DNA of 64,000 nt, taken from Cladorhizidae sp. MBARI D1340-BT2. Its lineage: Eukaryota > Porifera > Demospongiae > Poecilosclerida > Cladorhizidae. This document shows, piece by piece, positions 1 to 10,639 of the stretch (within the stretch, counting starts at the first letter, position 1; each line of letters begins with the position of its first letter). The notes below the pieces were generated by a model that saw nothing but the letters and a program-made list of their open reading frames with translations, searched no databases and was not told the origin of the DNA. The position numbers and the translations under genes were made by a program. The DNA is taken from the NCBI GenBank assembly GCA_028752905.1, contig JAQNBH010000009.1, forward strand, positions 42,600,509 to 42,664,508, in the 5' to 3' direction.

Positions 1-1589
1 AATGTGGCAATTTTGAACATTTGCTAGATTTCTCTTACAATCAGCTCGTTTTATTTTTGTTTCAACCGAAATACTTCAGTCTTCAGCAAGGAAAATTAAA
101 AAGTGAACACAAAGTAATGCATAATACACTCACTGGCAATGTGTTACACATGCAATGCACATGATTTATGATCCACCTCAATGCTAGAGTGAATAAGCAA
201 GTATAATATCAGATTGAGGGGTGTAGGAAGCTAAATTCCATTGGTCAGGCCATTCAGATCATGTGTATGTTTAGAGATACACACTAATGGGTGTGTTCAC
301 ACTCAACACATGCACTTGAGAGAGTGGTATATAAGATATACCAAATCTTGAATCACCGATAAAATTGTTAACAATTGCTTTTTACACTGAAGGCATCTGT
401 GATGTCTTTATGTACATATACCACCATTAGGTTGTCCTGGCTCATGGTGTTTCTTGACTCTACAACACAACATAGACATGCTGTCAGAATGTTTGACAGC
501 TGCAGGACTTGGCTAGAGCAGCAGAAGCAGCAAGTACCTGCACCCCATCAATGCTGAGTGACCATGTCAGCTCTTGCAGCTAAGAAATGTCAGGCCAGCA
601 TCAGCTACTCAGAAGAAAACCAGCAGCTATAAGGCTATTCTGATTATGGAGGGTCTAATGTACTCTATTCTGAGTCTAAACTTAGTGTAGCTATATGGCA
701 TTGTCTGGTCTATCGTGCTAGCAGCCTTGACTTTTTTCTTTTTAAATGTGTGCAAACATGTGTAACAATACACCAAATCACTTGACTCGCTGCAATGAAG
801 AAAAGTCCACTTGGCAAATCATGAGTGCTGGAAACAGCAATGTAGCTACAATTGTTTTCTTCCCAAAGAACTCTTTGGAAACTTAAATCCTGGATCCAGC
901 TGGTGTGGAGAATACAGTAGACTCTCGCAACTCTATGGGACCCAACTCTGTTTTGATAAGTGGAATTTCTGGATATGTGAAGCAGTTGTTACATGTAGAA
1001 TTAATCATATGGTGTGTTCAAGAAGTGAGTGTTGAGGCAGAAGTTTTGACTTTGCATGTCTTGTAACAACAGTTAAGTGGAAGATAGTATATACACAGAA
1101 TGAAGTCTTTAAAGAAGCAGATAAGACTTGCAGCTCCAGTAACAGACTACTGACTATTGCGATGTTGTTTTTAGTGCTAATGACATAAGTATTAGCTGGT
1201 CGCTGCAATGTCAGGTATGTATATACTTACTTACAAACAGTACAGAACTATATACAAATTCTGTAGTAGCTGGCTTGAAGAGATAAAACCAGATAAATCT
1301 GAGAGGCTGGAGTAAGTGTGTGAGTGTCTACTCTATCTGAAATATCCCAAGATAATACAAAACTACCTGAGCCTGTCTCTATTTTGCTCAGAGTTCTAGT
1401 TTAATGCTAGGAACCCCGCTTCATGAATATGCATGATGCTTGAGCGCACCCATTATTAAATTATTATTGAACTTTGCATCATCTGGGAGTGGGGGTGGAG
1501 TTATATACCAGAGTCAATTTACTCAGATGATGACTATCTATTACCAAGGACTAGTGTATCTGTAATTAATATTAGAAGTGAGAAGCTTA
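1..1589. other. no recognised gene
   Basis: AT-rich single-copy-looking DNA. Only short open frames without recognisable motifs occur on either strand. I see no tandem repeat or transposon end here. It may be intron or intergenic DNA. Confidence 0.5.
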
Positions 1590-2081
1590 CTACAACCACA
1601 TTTGATAAAATATCAGGCGATGGGCTGACTGGCCTGAGTGTTTGCTATGCCCCTTATGAGGGTGTGATTTCACATGTATGGTCTTGAGCATCGACACCCA
1701 GCCATTATGTCTCCTTCCCAACATCTTGATTGAAGTATTAGGTGCACAATGGATGTGCAACGCCTCCTTCACAAGCAATTGCCTGCATTTGCTGGCTCTA
1801 TCAATCACCGAGGTATCTTCCCACATAATGATGCCTCTGCAATAGCAGACATTTCAAATTCCCCCTTCTTGCATGTATCTTTATGCTCCTTGATTCAGGT
1901 CTCCAACCTCCTCCTTGTCTGACCAATATTCACTCACAGCTCTATACACAACTGATGAATTCATGATAGTTTATCATGATATTTGACCGCAATCTTAAAG
2001 TCACGCCTGATTCAACTCGGACAATAAGTTATTTTCCACAAGTATATAGCTATGTCTGATATCCTAGGCCAGTCATGTAAG

Positions 2082-2261
2082 CAGAGTTTCATTTAGGGGG
2101 GGGGGGGCAGAACCTTTTTGCCACACTCTTGGAAATTGTATTATTAAAATTCATTAGAAACTTTGTCACATCTTTAACCCCGCCCCCTCTTAAAATCCAG
2201 ATTCCTCCAGTTGCCCCCCCCCCCCCCCCCCCCCTTGGACAATTTTCTAAATGAAGCACTG
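2082..2261. mobile_element. CAG-ended MITE, copy 1 (hAT-like)
   Basis: A 180-bp non-coding element bounded by imperfect inverted repeats: CAGAGTTTCATTTAG on the left, and CTAAATGAAGCACTG on the right. The inside holds a G run (about 2096-2108), the phrase ggaaattgtattattaaaat and a 21-base C run (2214-2234). A second copy at 63500-63690 shares the same ends and inner phrases, which establishes the family. CAG termini suggest mobilisation by a hAT transposase. I found no convincing target-site duplication at this copy. Confidence 0.75.
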
Positions 2262-2315
2262 GTATATAAAGGATGAGATGATTAAGGGAAGCTTTCTTTT
2301 CTCCATTTCCTTTTC

Positions 2316-2650
2316 TTTCCTCCCTCCTGGAGGTTACTCCTTTCCTCTCTCCTGGAGGTTACTCCTTTCGTCCCTCCTGGAGGTTACTCCTTTCCTCTCT
2401 CCTGGAGGTTACTCCTTTCCTCCCTCCAGGACTCCTGGAGGTTACTCCTTTCCTCCCTCCTGGAGGTTACTCCTTTCCTCCCTCCTGGAGGTTACTCCTT
2501 TCCTCCCTCCTGGAGGTTACTCCTTTCCTCCCTCCTGGAGGTTACTCCTTTCCTCCCTCCTGGAGGTTACTCCTTTCCTCCCTCCTGGAGGTTACTCCTT
2601 TCCTCCCTCCTGGAGGTTACTCATTTCCTCCCTCCTGGAGGTTACTCCTT
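2316..2650. repeat. 25-bp minisatellite (~13 copies)
   Basis: Tandem copies of a 25-bp unit built on CCTCCTGGAGGTTACTCCTT with few substitutions. It directly follows MITE copy 1 inside the Penelope-like remnant. The plus-strand open frame across it is a by-product of the repeat. Confidence 0.95.
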
Positions 2651-3400
2651 TGAAGCAGAGTGGATGAAGGGAAGTGGGTAGCTAGCCGTTGTTAAGAAAT
2701 GCTCGGCAAAGATGGTCAGTTACCCTGCCCAGTTCATCTTGGGTGATGGTAACTCCTATGGCTCTGTCATAGAGACACTTGACAATTTATCTTGTGTGTG
2801 TGAAGCATATTGAAGGCATTTCCATGTGTCATTTTTAAACATGTCATCTTCTCCTGTCCTATGCAGTAAGGCGATCCCTCTCCAACTTCATGCCACGTTT
2901 AACTTGAATGCGGGCCTGAATTTGTTTGGTTGGTTAAAGAGTTCTTCTCGTCCATCTCTTTGTGATGCATAATGTAACATCTACATATAATTATACCTTT
3001 TCCTTAGGACAGGTTTTGTTGAGACTCCAAGGCCAGCTCATTAAAGAGTTCCATGTATATATCAGCCACTAAGGCAAAGATGGGAGCACCCATAGCAACT
3101 CTTTGTTTCTATTTGTAGAAGTCAACTCATGTAAGTCTCCAAATAGTTCAGCGATTCTGTCAGGTGTAGCATTCGTTTCCTCCAGGGTGTTATCCTTCCT
3201 TAACATTTCATGTATACCTGAACTGCTTCATCTGTGGGTATGCAAGTGAAAAGAAAGATTCAAAAAGCTGACTAGTATCTCCTCTAGTGCTTATTCACTT
3301 TAGCATTAATACAGTTCATGAATCACATGAATTTCATGTGAAGCACACTGCCAGCAAGTGTGGATGTAGCTAGGAGGAGAGTACAGGGGGGAGACTTAGA

Positions 3401-4020
3401 ACAATTTCAATAGCAACCATACGGACTTTTCAATGATATAAGTACTCAACCACCTTGAAGATTTCCTTTATGACTAATTTGGACTGGATTGAGGGTAGAA
3501 TTGGTTACTTAGCCATGTAATTTTTTGTTAACATAAATGGAGGATTTATGAGTAATATTTCTATGGTCCATACCTTCACTTATGCTGATTTCAGATGAGT
3601 TCTAAGAAGAGTGACAAAATGATGGATGAATTTCCTCTGCTTGAGAGGAGACTTAAGCCCTGAGAGATTCATAAGCATAATTGGAGAGAGAAACATCTTG
3701 TGCTGCATCATTCAACTTGTAACTATGGAATTGAGAGATCTTAGAAGTCAATTTTGGAAGGTCCTGCAAGTTGCTTATGCTTCCATGACAAACTGGATAG
3801 CATCATCCCCCTTTCTTAACAGTGGACTACAATCACATTCTTGCAGGAGTCACAGATGAATTGGTCCTTCTTTGGCTTCTTCTGGGATGTTTTTAGAGGT
3901 GGACTCATAGTGAGCAAGTTGCCTTTGTTCTTGAAATGTGCTTCATTGCCATTTCATTTCCAGGTGCTGAGCCAGTGGCCAACTTCATTTGTTGTTTATT
4001 GTCATTTTAGCAAGAATATA
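3401..4020. other. no recognised gene
   Basis: Short open frames on the plus strand (3626-3859, 3841-4101) show no motif I recognise. It could be the decayed upstream part of the Penelope-like element or unrelated intergenic DNA. Confidence 0.4.
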
Positions 4021-4147
4021 CTTGAAATCACCTTCTCAATAATCAACTTCAAATTTTATTCACTTGACGTTTCGACTAGATGCTCTAGCCTTTATAAGTG
4101 ATTTTAAAAGTGATTTTAATGTTATGTCAACTGAGAGTTCATTGAAA
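4021..4147. mobile_element. foldback MITE, copy a
   Basis: Contains ACCTTCTCAATAATCAACTT and then GACGTTTCGACTAGATGCTC followed by TAGCC, and ends with TGTCAACTGAGAGTTCATTG. The same phrases occur, in direct or inverted order, at about 7500-7612, 7910-8152, 16225-16345, 32190-32990, 42753-42905, 45386-45432 and 62537-62640. The family has long inverted arms and no coding capacity. Confidence 0.75.
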
Positions 4148-4692
4148 GAATATACTTAGCAAACTGTTCATATCATTAGAATAGAAATACAATAAGTTGC
4201 AGTTTGGTAGAACGTTGAAGGGTCACAAATCCATTCAGGAGCGCCTCCTTGCTCAAGATCAAGTGGTTCCTGGTAAGCATAAATTACTTGGGCTGCTTTC
4301 AACTGAAGAACTTCCAGAAAGGTAAGTAAAAGCCAGGAAGAAACTATTACGAAGGCAGTTGCTAAATTTTTCTCTTACCTAAAATAACCGTACATACATA
4401 CAGATTGTTAATAACGTTTAATAGATGATCTCATCAGATCGGGAGCTTGGATGGGGAGCCGGTTTATCCAGAGACCTCTCGCCACAGGGTTATGGATAAC
4501 CTCTGAAACAAGTGTCAGCTGGTGGAATGCCTATATAGCCGCTGGCCCTGCCGCTGTCCAAATTGGGCATGTGTACACAGAGAATTGTCTCCGACGATGT
4601 CCGAGTTTGCGTCGTATGCCACTAACATGTACCCAGATAATAATTATAGCCAACTTCACAACTTCAGAGTGCCCTTTCAACTTTCGAGCGCG

Positions 4693-4764
4693 CATGCGTA
4701 TATAACATCGCAGCCCGTCTGGAGCTAGCTCTCAGCCAGTTACGATTTTCCTGCCTTTACCGTA
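4693..4764 (+). promoter_or_regulatory. core promoter and 5'UTR of the beta-tubulin locus
   Basis: A TATA-like GTATATAAC lies at 4698-4706 in a GC-richer context (gcgcatgcgtatataac), about 60 bp before the ATG at 4765. That is a reasonable distance for a short 5'UTR. The spacing suggests initiation near 4730. This is inferred from sequence only. Confidence 0.5.
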
Positions 4765-7073
4765 ATGCGTGAGATTATTAATGTGCAAGCAGGACAATGC
4801 GGCATACAGATTGGAGCCAAAGTAAGTTAATTTATAGTAATAGCGTTCATCAATCATCATACATTTATGAATTTATCATTAGTCTTCTTTAAACAATCAA
4901 AAGTATTTAAAATAGTCGAGAGGATACTCAGTTTATGAATTCTAATAAGATTTTATGTACCTTTGACGTAGCTGTTACAGTAGCATGCTGGAAAATTTAC
5001 AATTGAAACTCTATGTCCTTTTTTTTATACAGTTTTGGGAAGTAATTTCTGATGAGCATGGATTAGACCAAGCTGGAATCTACTGTGGAAATTCTGACCA
5101 GCAATTAGAACGAATTGAAGTATATTATAATGAGGCTTCAGCACACAAATATGTGCCCAGAGCTATTTTGGTCGACTTGGAGCCTGGAACTGTTGATTCG
5201 CTGATATCTGGACCATTTGGGAAGCAATTCAGGCCAGACAATTTTATCTATGGTAAGTAAAGGGAAGACTTTAAAAACCTTTGTATCAGCACAGACACCT
5301 GTGATCGTGTCTTGAAAAAATCTTGGAGGTGCATGAAAGATTTTGTCCTTTTATGCTATTAAGTGCACTGGGAATATAGGTCCCCTTTGTAACATTTATA
5401 ATTATGTGATGGCCTTAACAGGCTCAGCAATATCAAGATTAAATCATTATTTTTATGATAACAACAATGATATAACAACAATGATATAATAATAAAATCA
5501 AGCACTGATAATAATGAAAAAATGAATCGTAAGTGGTCCCAGGGACCAGCAGAGACCAGCACTGCAAGCTGCATTGCCAATTTGGATGGATTAATTTCTG
5601 TTAGCCTCTTATTTTTGGACACACCCACTTCCACCGGCTAATTTTATTTTTTGTCCTCTTTGTCTAGAAATGAACTTGAACAACATGACTACATTTCAGT
5701 ATCTTCTGGAACTAACGCTGAAGTTAGCTGTTTATGATTCTCAGAGCATTATTAACATGAATGAGTGAGTTTTTAATGGAGATTTGTGAAAAGAGAACTC
5801 ATCGGTTAACCTCACACGATAGAAATTTCACAAAAATTCATATATAGCAATAATGTCATGGATCATATGTATGAAAATACACCAAGTAAAGGTAGTTGAG
5901 ATTTTCATTGTGACAAGCGCAGTGGATTTTTGGCATGTAATTTGTTTCTGTAGGTCAGAGTGGAGCAGGCAACAACTGGGCCAAGGGACACTACACAGAA
6001 GGTGCAGAGTTGGTGGATGATGTGTTGGAAGTGGTTCGGAGAGAGGCAGAGGGTTGTGATTGTCTTCAGGGATTCCAGCTGATCCACTCCCTCGGTGGAG
6101 GCACTGGGTCTGGCATGGGTACACTAATCATTTCCAAGATTCGTGAAGAATTCCCTGACAGAATGATGACTTCATTTAGCATAATGCCTTCTCCAAAAGT
6201 ATCAGACACTGTAGTGGAGCCCTACAATGCTACTCTCTCCATCCATGAGCTGATTGAGAACACAGACGAAAGCTACTGCATTGACAATGAAGCTCTTTAC
6301 GATATCTGCTTCAATACTCTCAAGCTCAGTACACCCACCTATGGTGACCTTAATCACCTTGTCTCTGCCACCATGAGTGGGGTCACCACCTGTTTCAGAT
6401 TCCCTGGATAGCTGAATGCAGATCTTCGTAAACTTGCAGTCAACATGGTACCGTTCCCACGTCTTCATTTTTTCATGCCTGGTTTTGCACCACTTACCAG
6501 CCGTGGCTGTCAGCAGTACAGAGCCACCACCATTGCTGAGCTTACTCAACAAATATTTGAAGCCAAAAATATGATGACAGCCTGTGATCCGCGCCATGGA
6601 CGTTTCCTCACTATTGCAGCCATGTATCGTGGATGCATTTCCATGAACGATGTTGATGAACAGATACTCAAGACAGAACAAGAACAGCTCTTACTTCGTG
6701 GAATGGATCCCCAACAACATCAAAACTGCTGTTTGTAATATCCCACCTCGTGGGCTGAAGATGTCTGCCACGTTCGTTGGCAATAGCACTGCCATCCAGG
6801 AGATTTTTAAGCGCATCAGTGAGCAGTTTCTGGTGATGTTCAAGCGTAAGGCTTTCTTGCATTGGTACACTGGGGAAGGCATGGACGAGATGGAGTTCAC
6901 AGAGGTTAGAGTATGTTCTAATTTGTAGATAACGCATGTAAATGTTGTGATTTTTCTTCCAGGCTGAGTCTAATATGAGTGACCTTGTGTCAGAGTATCA
7001 GCAGTACCAAGACACCACTGTTGAAGATAATGAGTACAATGAAGAAGAAGAAGAGGTGGAGGCAGAAGATTAA
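4765..7073 (+). pseudogene. beta-tubulin locus with intact splicing but broken frame
   Basis: Beta-tubulin forms the GTP-exchanging half of the microtubule dimer. Four exons join in phase: 4765-4821, 5033-5252, 5954-6904 and 6963-7073, all with GT-AG borders. The last intron is only 58 bp. The start is fixed by MREIINVQAGQCGIQIG, which includes the MREI tetrapeptide used in tubulin mRNA autoregulation. Exon 3 carries the [11 protein letters not shown] nucleotide-binding loop, and the last exon ends in an acidic Glu-rich tail. Two lesions break it. Codon 245, a conserved Gln after RFPG, is TAG (6409-6411), one C-to-T change from CAG. At about 6670-6673 a 2-base deletion shifts the frame before [12 protein letters not shown]. 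Introns are kept, so this is a duplicated copy or null allele, not a retrocopy. Protein conservation elsewhere is high, so the damage looks recent. A functional paralogue should exist elsewhere. Confidence 0.93.
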
Positions 7074-7499
7074 CTAACTTTTATTACTAACTTTATGAGT
7101 CATACATTCTTGTTACTTATTTTAGCATAGAGCAGAGTTAGGACTTTAGAGTCCAGTTTCAATCAGAACATGAATTAATATGAATTATATCAGTGACGAG
7201 TGCCTTTGAAACTTCCTCCACTCCCTCAAGTAAGACAACAATACTCCTACATCTCCACCCAGATAGTTACATCCTAGGAGAGTCAACATTCTAATGGTAG
7301 GATCAGTAGCTATATAGGCAAGGGAAGAGGGCAATGATAAGGTTCAGGTACAGCAAGATGAACCAGACCCATTTTGAGCTAATTCTTGGTCATTACCATT
7401 ACATGATCACAATGACATCACCGATAAAGTTTCTTATCACTGACATTGAAACTGCTAATTGCTTTTGTAGTTTTGATGATGTCATCAAGATATCGCATG

Positions 7500-7612
7500 A
7501 TAAGAATGTGTGCATGCTAATAAAGGCTAGAGCATCTAGTCAAAATGTCCAGAGAGTAAATTTCAAGTTGATTATTGAGAAGGTCATTGAAATAACATTC
7601 TTGGGTACAGCG
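7500..7612. mobile_element. foldback MITE, half copy b
   Basis: Carries GGCTAGAGCATCTAGTC and then TTCAAGTTGATTATTGAGAA, the right arm of the foldback family. The left arm is missing or too decayed to see. Confidence 0.65.
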
Positions 7613-7909
7613 AAGAAACAATTATTGCATTTTTTATATCCATAGCTTTGAATATGTAGGCAAAATCAATGCCTTTTGAGTCTTGAGTGAAGATTGATCA
7701 GCACAGTACTGTAGTAGCAAGAAATGGCAGAGACTATATATGATATGATGATGTAAACAATAGTCCCACATAGCCACACCCCGATCACTACTCTTCTGGG
7801 AATAGCATCATGTGCAACAAGGTATAGTACTTGGTCAAAATTACCACCCCATTACCCTTTGTCCAACTTGAGTAAAAAATGATTATTTCACTTTTTAATT
7901 AAACTTCCT

Positions 7910-8152
7910 ACAATCTACAATGACTTTCTCAATAAATTTACTATCTCGATGTTTGGGCTAGTTGCTTTAGCCTTCATCAGGAATAATGAGATGCTAAGAC
8001 TCTCATTAGCTATATATATATACCAGTATAAATCAAGCATGTCGAGTCTTAGCACATCTCGATGAAGGCTAGAGTATCCAGCCAAAATGTTGAGGTAGAG
8101 TAAATTAGATTTCAAGTTGATTATTGAGATAATTCAACTGAGAGTTTGTTGG
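7910..8152. mobile_element. foldback MITE, copy c
   Basis: Left arm TTCTCAATAAATTTACTATC then TTAGCCTTCATCAGGAATAA; right arm GATGAAGGCTAGAGTATC then TTTCAAGTTGATTATTGAGA and CAACTGAGAGTTTG. The arms face each other, so the copy could fold into a long hairpin. Confidence 0.75.
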
Positions 8153-8290
8153 GAGTTCCTACAATTCTTTGGTGGTTTATAAGAAAAGAATTGTCCTATA
8201 TTCACAAGCTACATAAGAATTCATATATAGCAGGTAAAATTCTTCCTGGACTACACACAGCTATGTACCCAACAGGTGCTGTTTCTAAAA

Positions 8291-9360
8291 GGCAATCTAG
8301 GACTCTCAAAGGCTATCTAGGATCTCTTAAAGGCAATCTAGGATCTCTCAAAGGCAATCTAGGACTCTCAAAGGCATCTAGGATCTCTCAGGCAATCTAG
8401 GATCTCTCAGCAATAGGAACTCTCAAAGGCAATCTAGGATCTCTCAGGCAATCTAGGATCTCTCAGGCAATCTAGGATCTCTCAGCAATAGGATCTCTCA
8501 AAGGCAATCTAGGATCTCTCAGGCAATCTAGGATCTCTCTAGGATCTCTCAAAGGCACAAAGGCAATCTAGGATCTCTCAGGCAATCTAGGATCTCTCTC
8601 AGGCAATCTAGGATCTTTCAGGAAATCTAGGATCTCTCAACAGGCAATCTAGGATCTCTCAAAGGCAATCTAGGCAATCTAGGATCTAAGGAAATCTAGG
8701 ATCTCTCAAAGACGATCTCTCAGGATCTCTCAGGAAATCTAGATCTTTCAGGCAATCTAGGATCTCTCAAGGCAATCTAGGATCTCTCAAGGCAATCTAG
8801 GATCCCAAAGGCAATCTAGGATCTCAAAGGAAATCTAGGAGGATCTCTCAAAGGCAATCTAGGATCTCACAGGTAATCTAGGATCTCTCAAAGGCAATCT
8901 AGGATCTCTCAAATGTAATCTAGGATTCTCAGGCAATCTAGGATCTCTCAGGCGCAATCTAGGATCTCTCAAAGGATCTCTCAGGCAATCTAGGATCTAA
9001 GGCAATCTAGGATCTCTCAGGCAATCTAGGATCTCAAAGGCAATCTAGGAGGATCTCTCAAAGGCAATCTAGGATTCAAAGGCAATCTAGGATCTCTCAG
9101 GCAATCTTGGATCTCTCAAAGGCAATCTAGGATCTCTCAGGCAATCTAGGATCTCTCAAAGGCAATCTAGGGATCAATCTAGGATCTCTCACAAAGGCAA
9201 TCTAGGATATCTGGATCTCTCAAAAGGCAATCTAGGATCTTTCAAAGGCAATCTATCTCTCAGGCAATCTAGGATCTCACAGGTAATCTAGGATCTCTCA
9301 GGCAATCTAGAATCTCTCAAAGGCAATCTAGGATCTCTCAAAGGTAATCTAGGATCTCTC
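8291..9360. repeat. irregular ~21-bp minisatellite (GGCAATCTAGGATCTCTCAA)
   Basis: About 1.07 kb of tandem copies of a 20-22 bp unit, with many partial copies and internal deletions. It is more irregular than the other arrays, which suggests an older array. Confidence 0.93.
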
Positions 9361-10184
9361 TTATCTATTTACCCTCTTTCCATTTCATGTTTTTGTTTGT
9401 AGATATCAGCAAGAGATTTTAAAATGCCAATATCCAAATCACGGAGCAGGATTTGTACATTACATGAAGATAAACTTTTAGCAATAAACAGTTGTCCTTT
9501 CCCAAATGCAACTTACCTGATTCTCCCTTTTCCTTAGAGAGAGATTGAACTTTACTGTATGCTGCATGCATGAACATACAATAACATAAAGGAATGTGAA
9601 GAGTGTTGTTCCTTGTCGTGTATGGGACTTGGGTCACTCCCAGTGAAGTCAAGAGTGAAGATTGGCTGTACAAGTCCTGTCAATAAAAACACACATCAAG
9701 AATAGAGTAGTTCCTGCAGTGTTCTTAGTAGTTACACCATTATAGTCCGCACAAGCTTAAACAGAGCAACACTCTCATTGTATCAGTCTCCAAAGATTAT
9801 AAATCATCTGCCTGCCTCCAAGTGTAGTTTACAGCTTGTACATTTCAAGTGCCACAACAACTATATTAAGATCAACACAAGTTATATACCATCAATATAT
9901 AAATAGCGCAAAGTGTTTGTCCATGCGTGTATGTTAGTTTATAGCTAGGGATCCCACGGCTGATCCAGACCAAATTTTATGCGGCCATTAGGAGCCATCC
10001 AAGGAAGGTTGTAAGAAAAAAGAGATCTATAGTTTTCCTTTTATGGAATGCTAGCTGTTTTTAGTTATCATCGACCTTTTTGTTTGGACATATATCTGCA
10101 CATGTGTTTTTCACATTCCAAACAACAGCACACTAATAAGCATTATGGTGGCATTAACTACAGTATGTTAGAGCTCGGATAATG
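9361..10184. other. no recognised gene
   Basis: Unique-looking sequence. A minus-strand open frame at 9419-9673 has no recognisable motif. Confidence 0.45.
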
Positions 10185-10285
10185 CAAGCACTTTACTAGT
10201 GAGGCTGCCTTTAGCACTACTCTAATATTTACAGAGATGTCAAAAATTACAGAGGGAAGTGTGATCCGAAGCGGGTTCGACAACA
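10185..10285. repeat. short interspersed repeat, left copy
   Basis: The segment around GTCAAAAATTACAGAGG and AGCGGGTTCGACA resembles 13850-13980 in the same orientation. GGTTCGACAAC is close to a tRNA B-box (GGTTCGANTCC), so a SINE is possible. No A-box or poly-A tail was established. Confidence 0.35.
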
Positions 10286-10639
10286 AAATATTAAGTAGTC
10301 ATAATAGACAGGGCTGTGCTCTCTGCCTTCATGGAGAACCCAGCTACTGGATGCCCAGCCCTGCTTCAAGAGGGAGCCTAGCCACTAGGTACTTAGACTG
10401 GGTCTGTCACCTTATGGACCTCAAGAAGCAGACCCATTCACTCATCACTTTCAAACACTACATTGCACCTTTGTTCTTGTCATCATAACCAGGGTGCCCT
10501 TAACATTAGCAGACTATGCTATTTGTGTATCTATCCTTTGAATGTATTTTCATGACTTTTTATTAAAAAATAATAATAACAATGGCATCACCATCATAAT
10601 GCCATATCGCAAACAGTGAACAACCTCCACTATTACCAC

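Larger units (their letters stand above)
1590..3400 (-). pseudogene. decayed Penelope-like retroelement (RT plus GIY-YIG)
   Basis: Reading the minus strand, broken frames between about 3260 and 2960 resemble a Penelope-like reverse transcriptase. They include an IPTDEAVQV-like stretch and, at about 3110-3031, VAMGAPIFALVADIYMELF, which matches the (A)AMGSPVS..VANLYME signature of that family. Downstream, from about 1960 to 1600, frames give IGQTRRRLETRIKEHKD and then a segment ending LLVKEALHI, the usual C-terminal part of a GIY-YIG endonuclease. RT followed by GIY-YIG is the normal Penelope-like order. Stops and frameshifts are frequent, so it is inactive. A small MITE (2082-2261) and a 25-bp minisatellite (2316-2650) lie between the two domains. 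Family assignment is from motif recall. Ends are approximate and no terminal repeats were identified. Confidence 0.7.
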
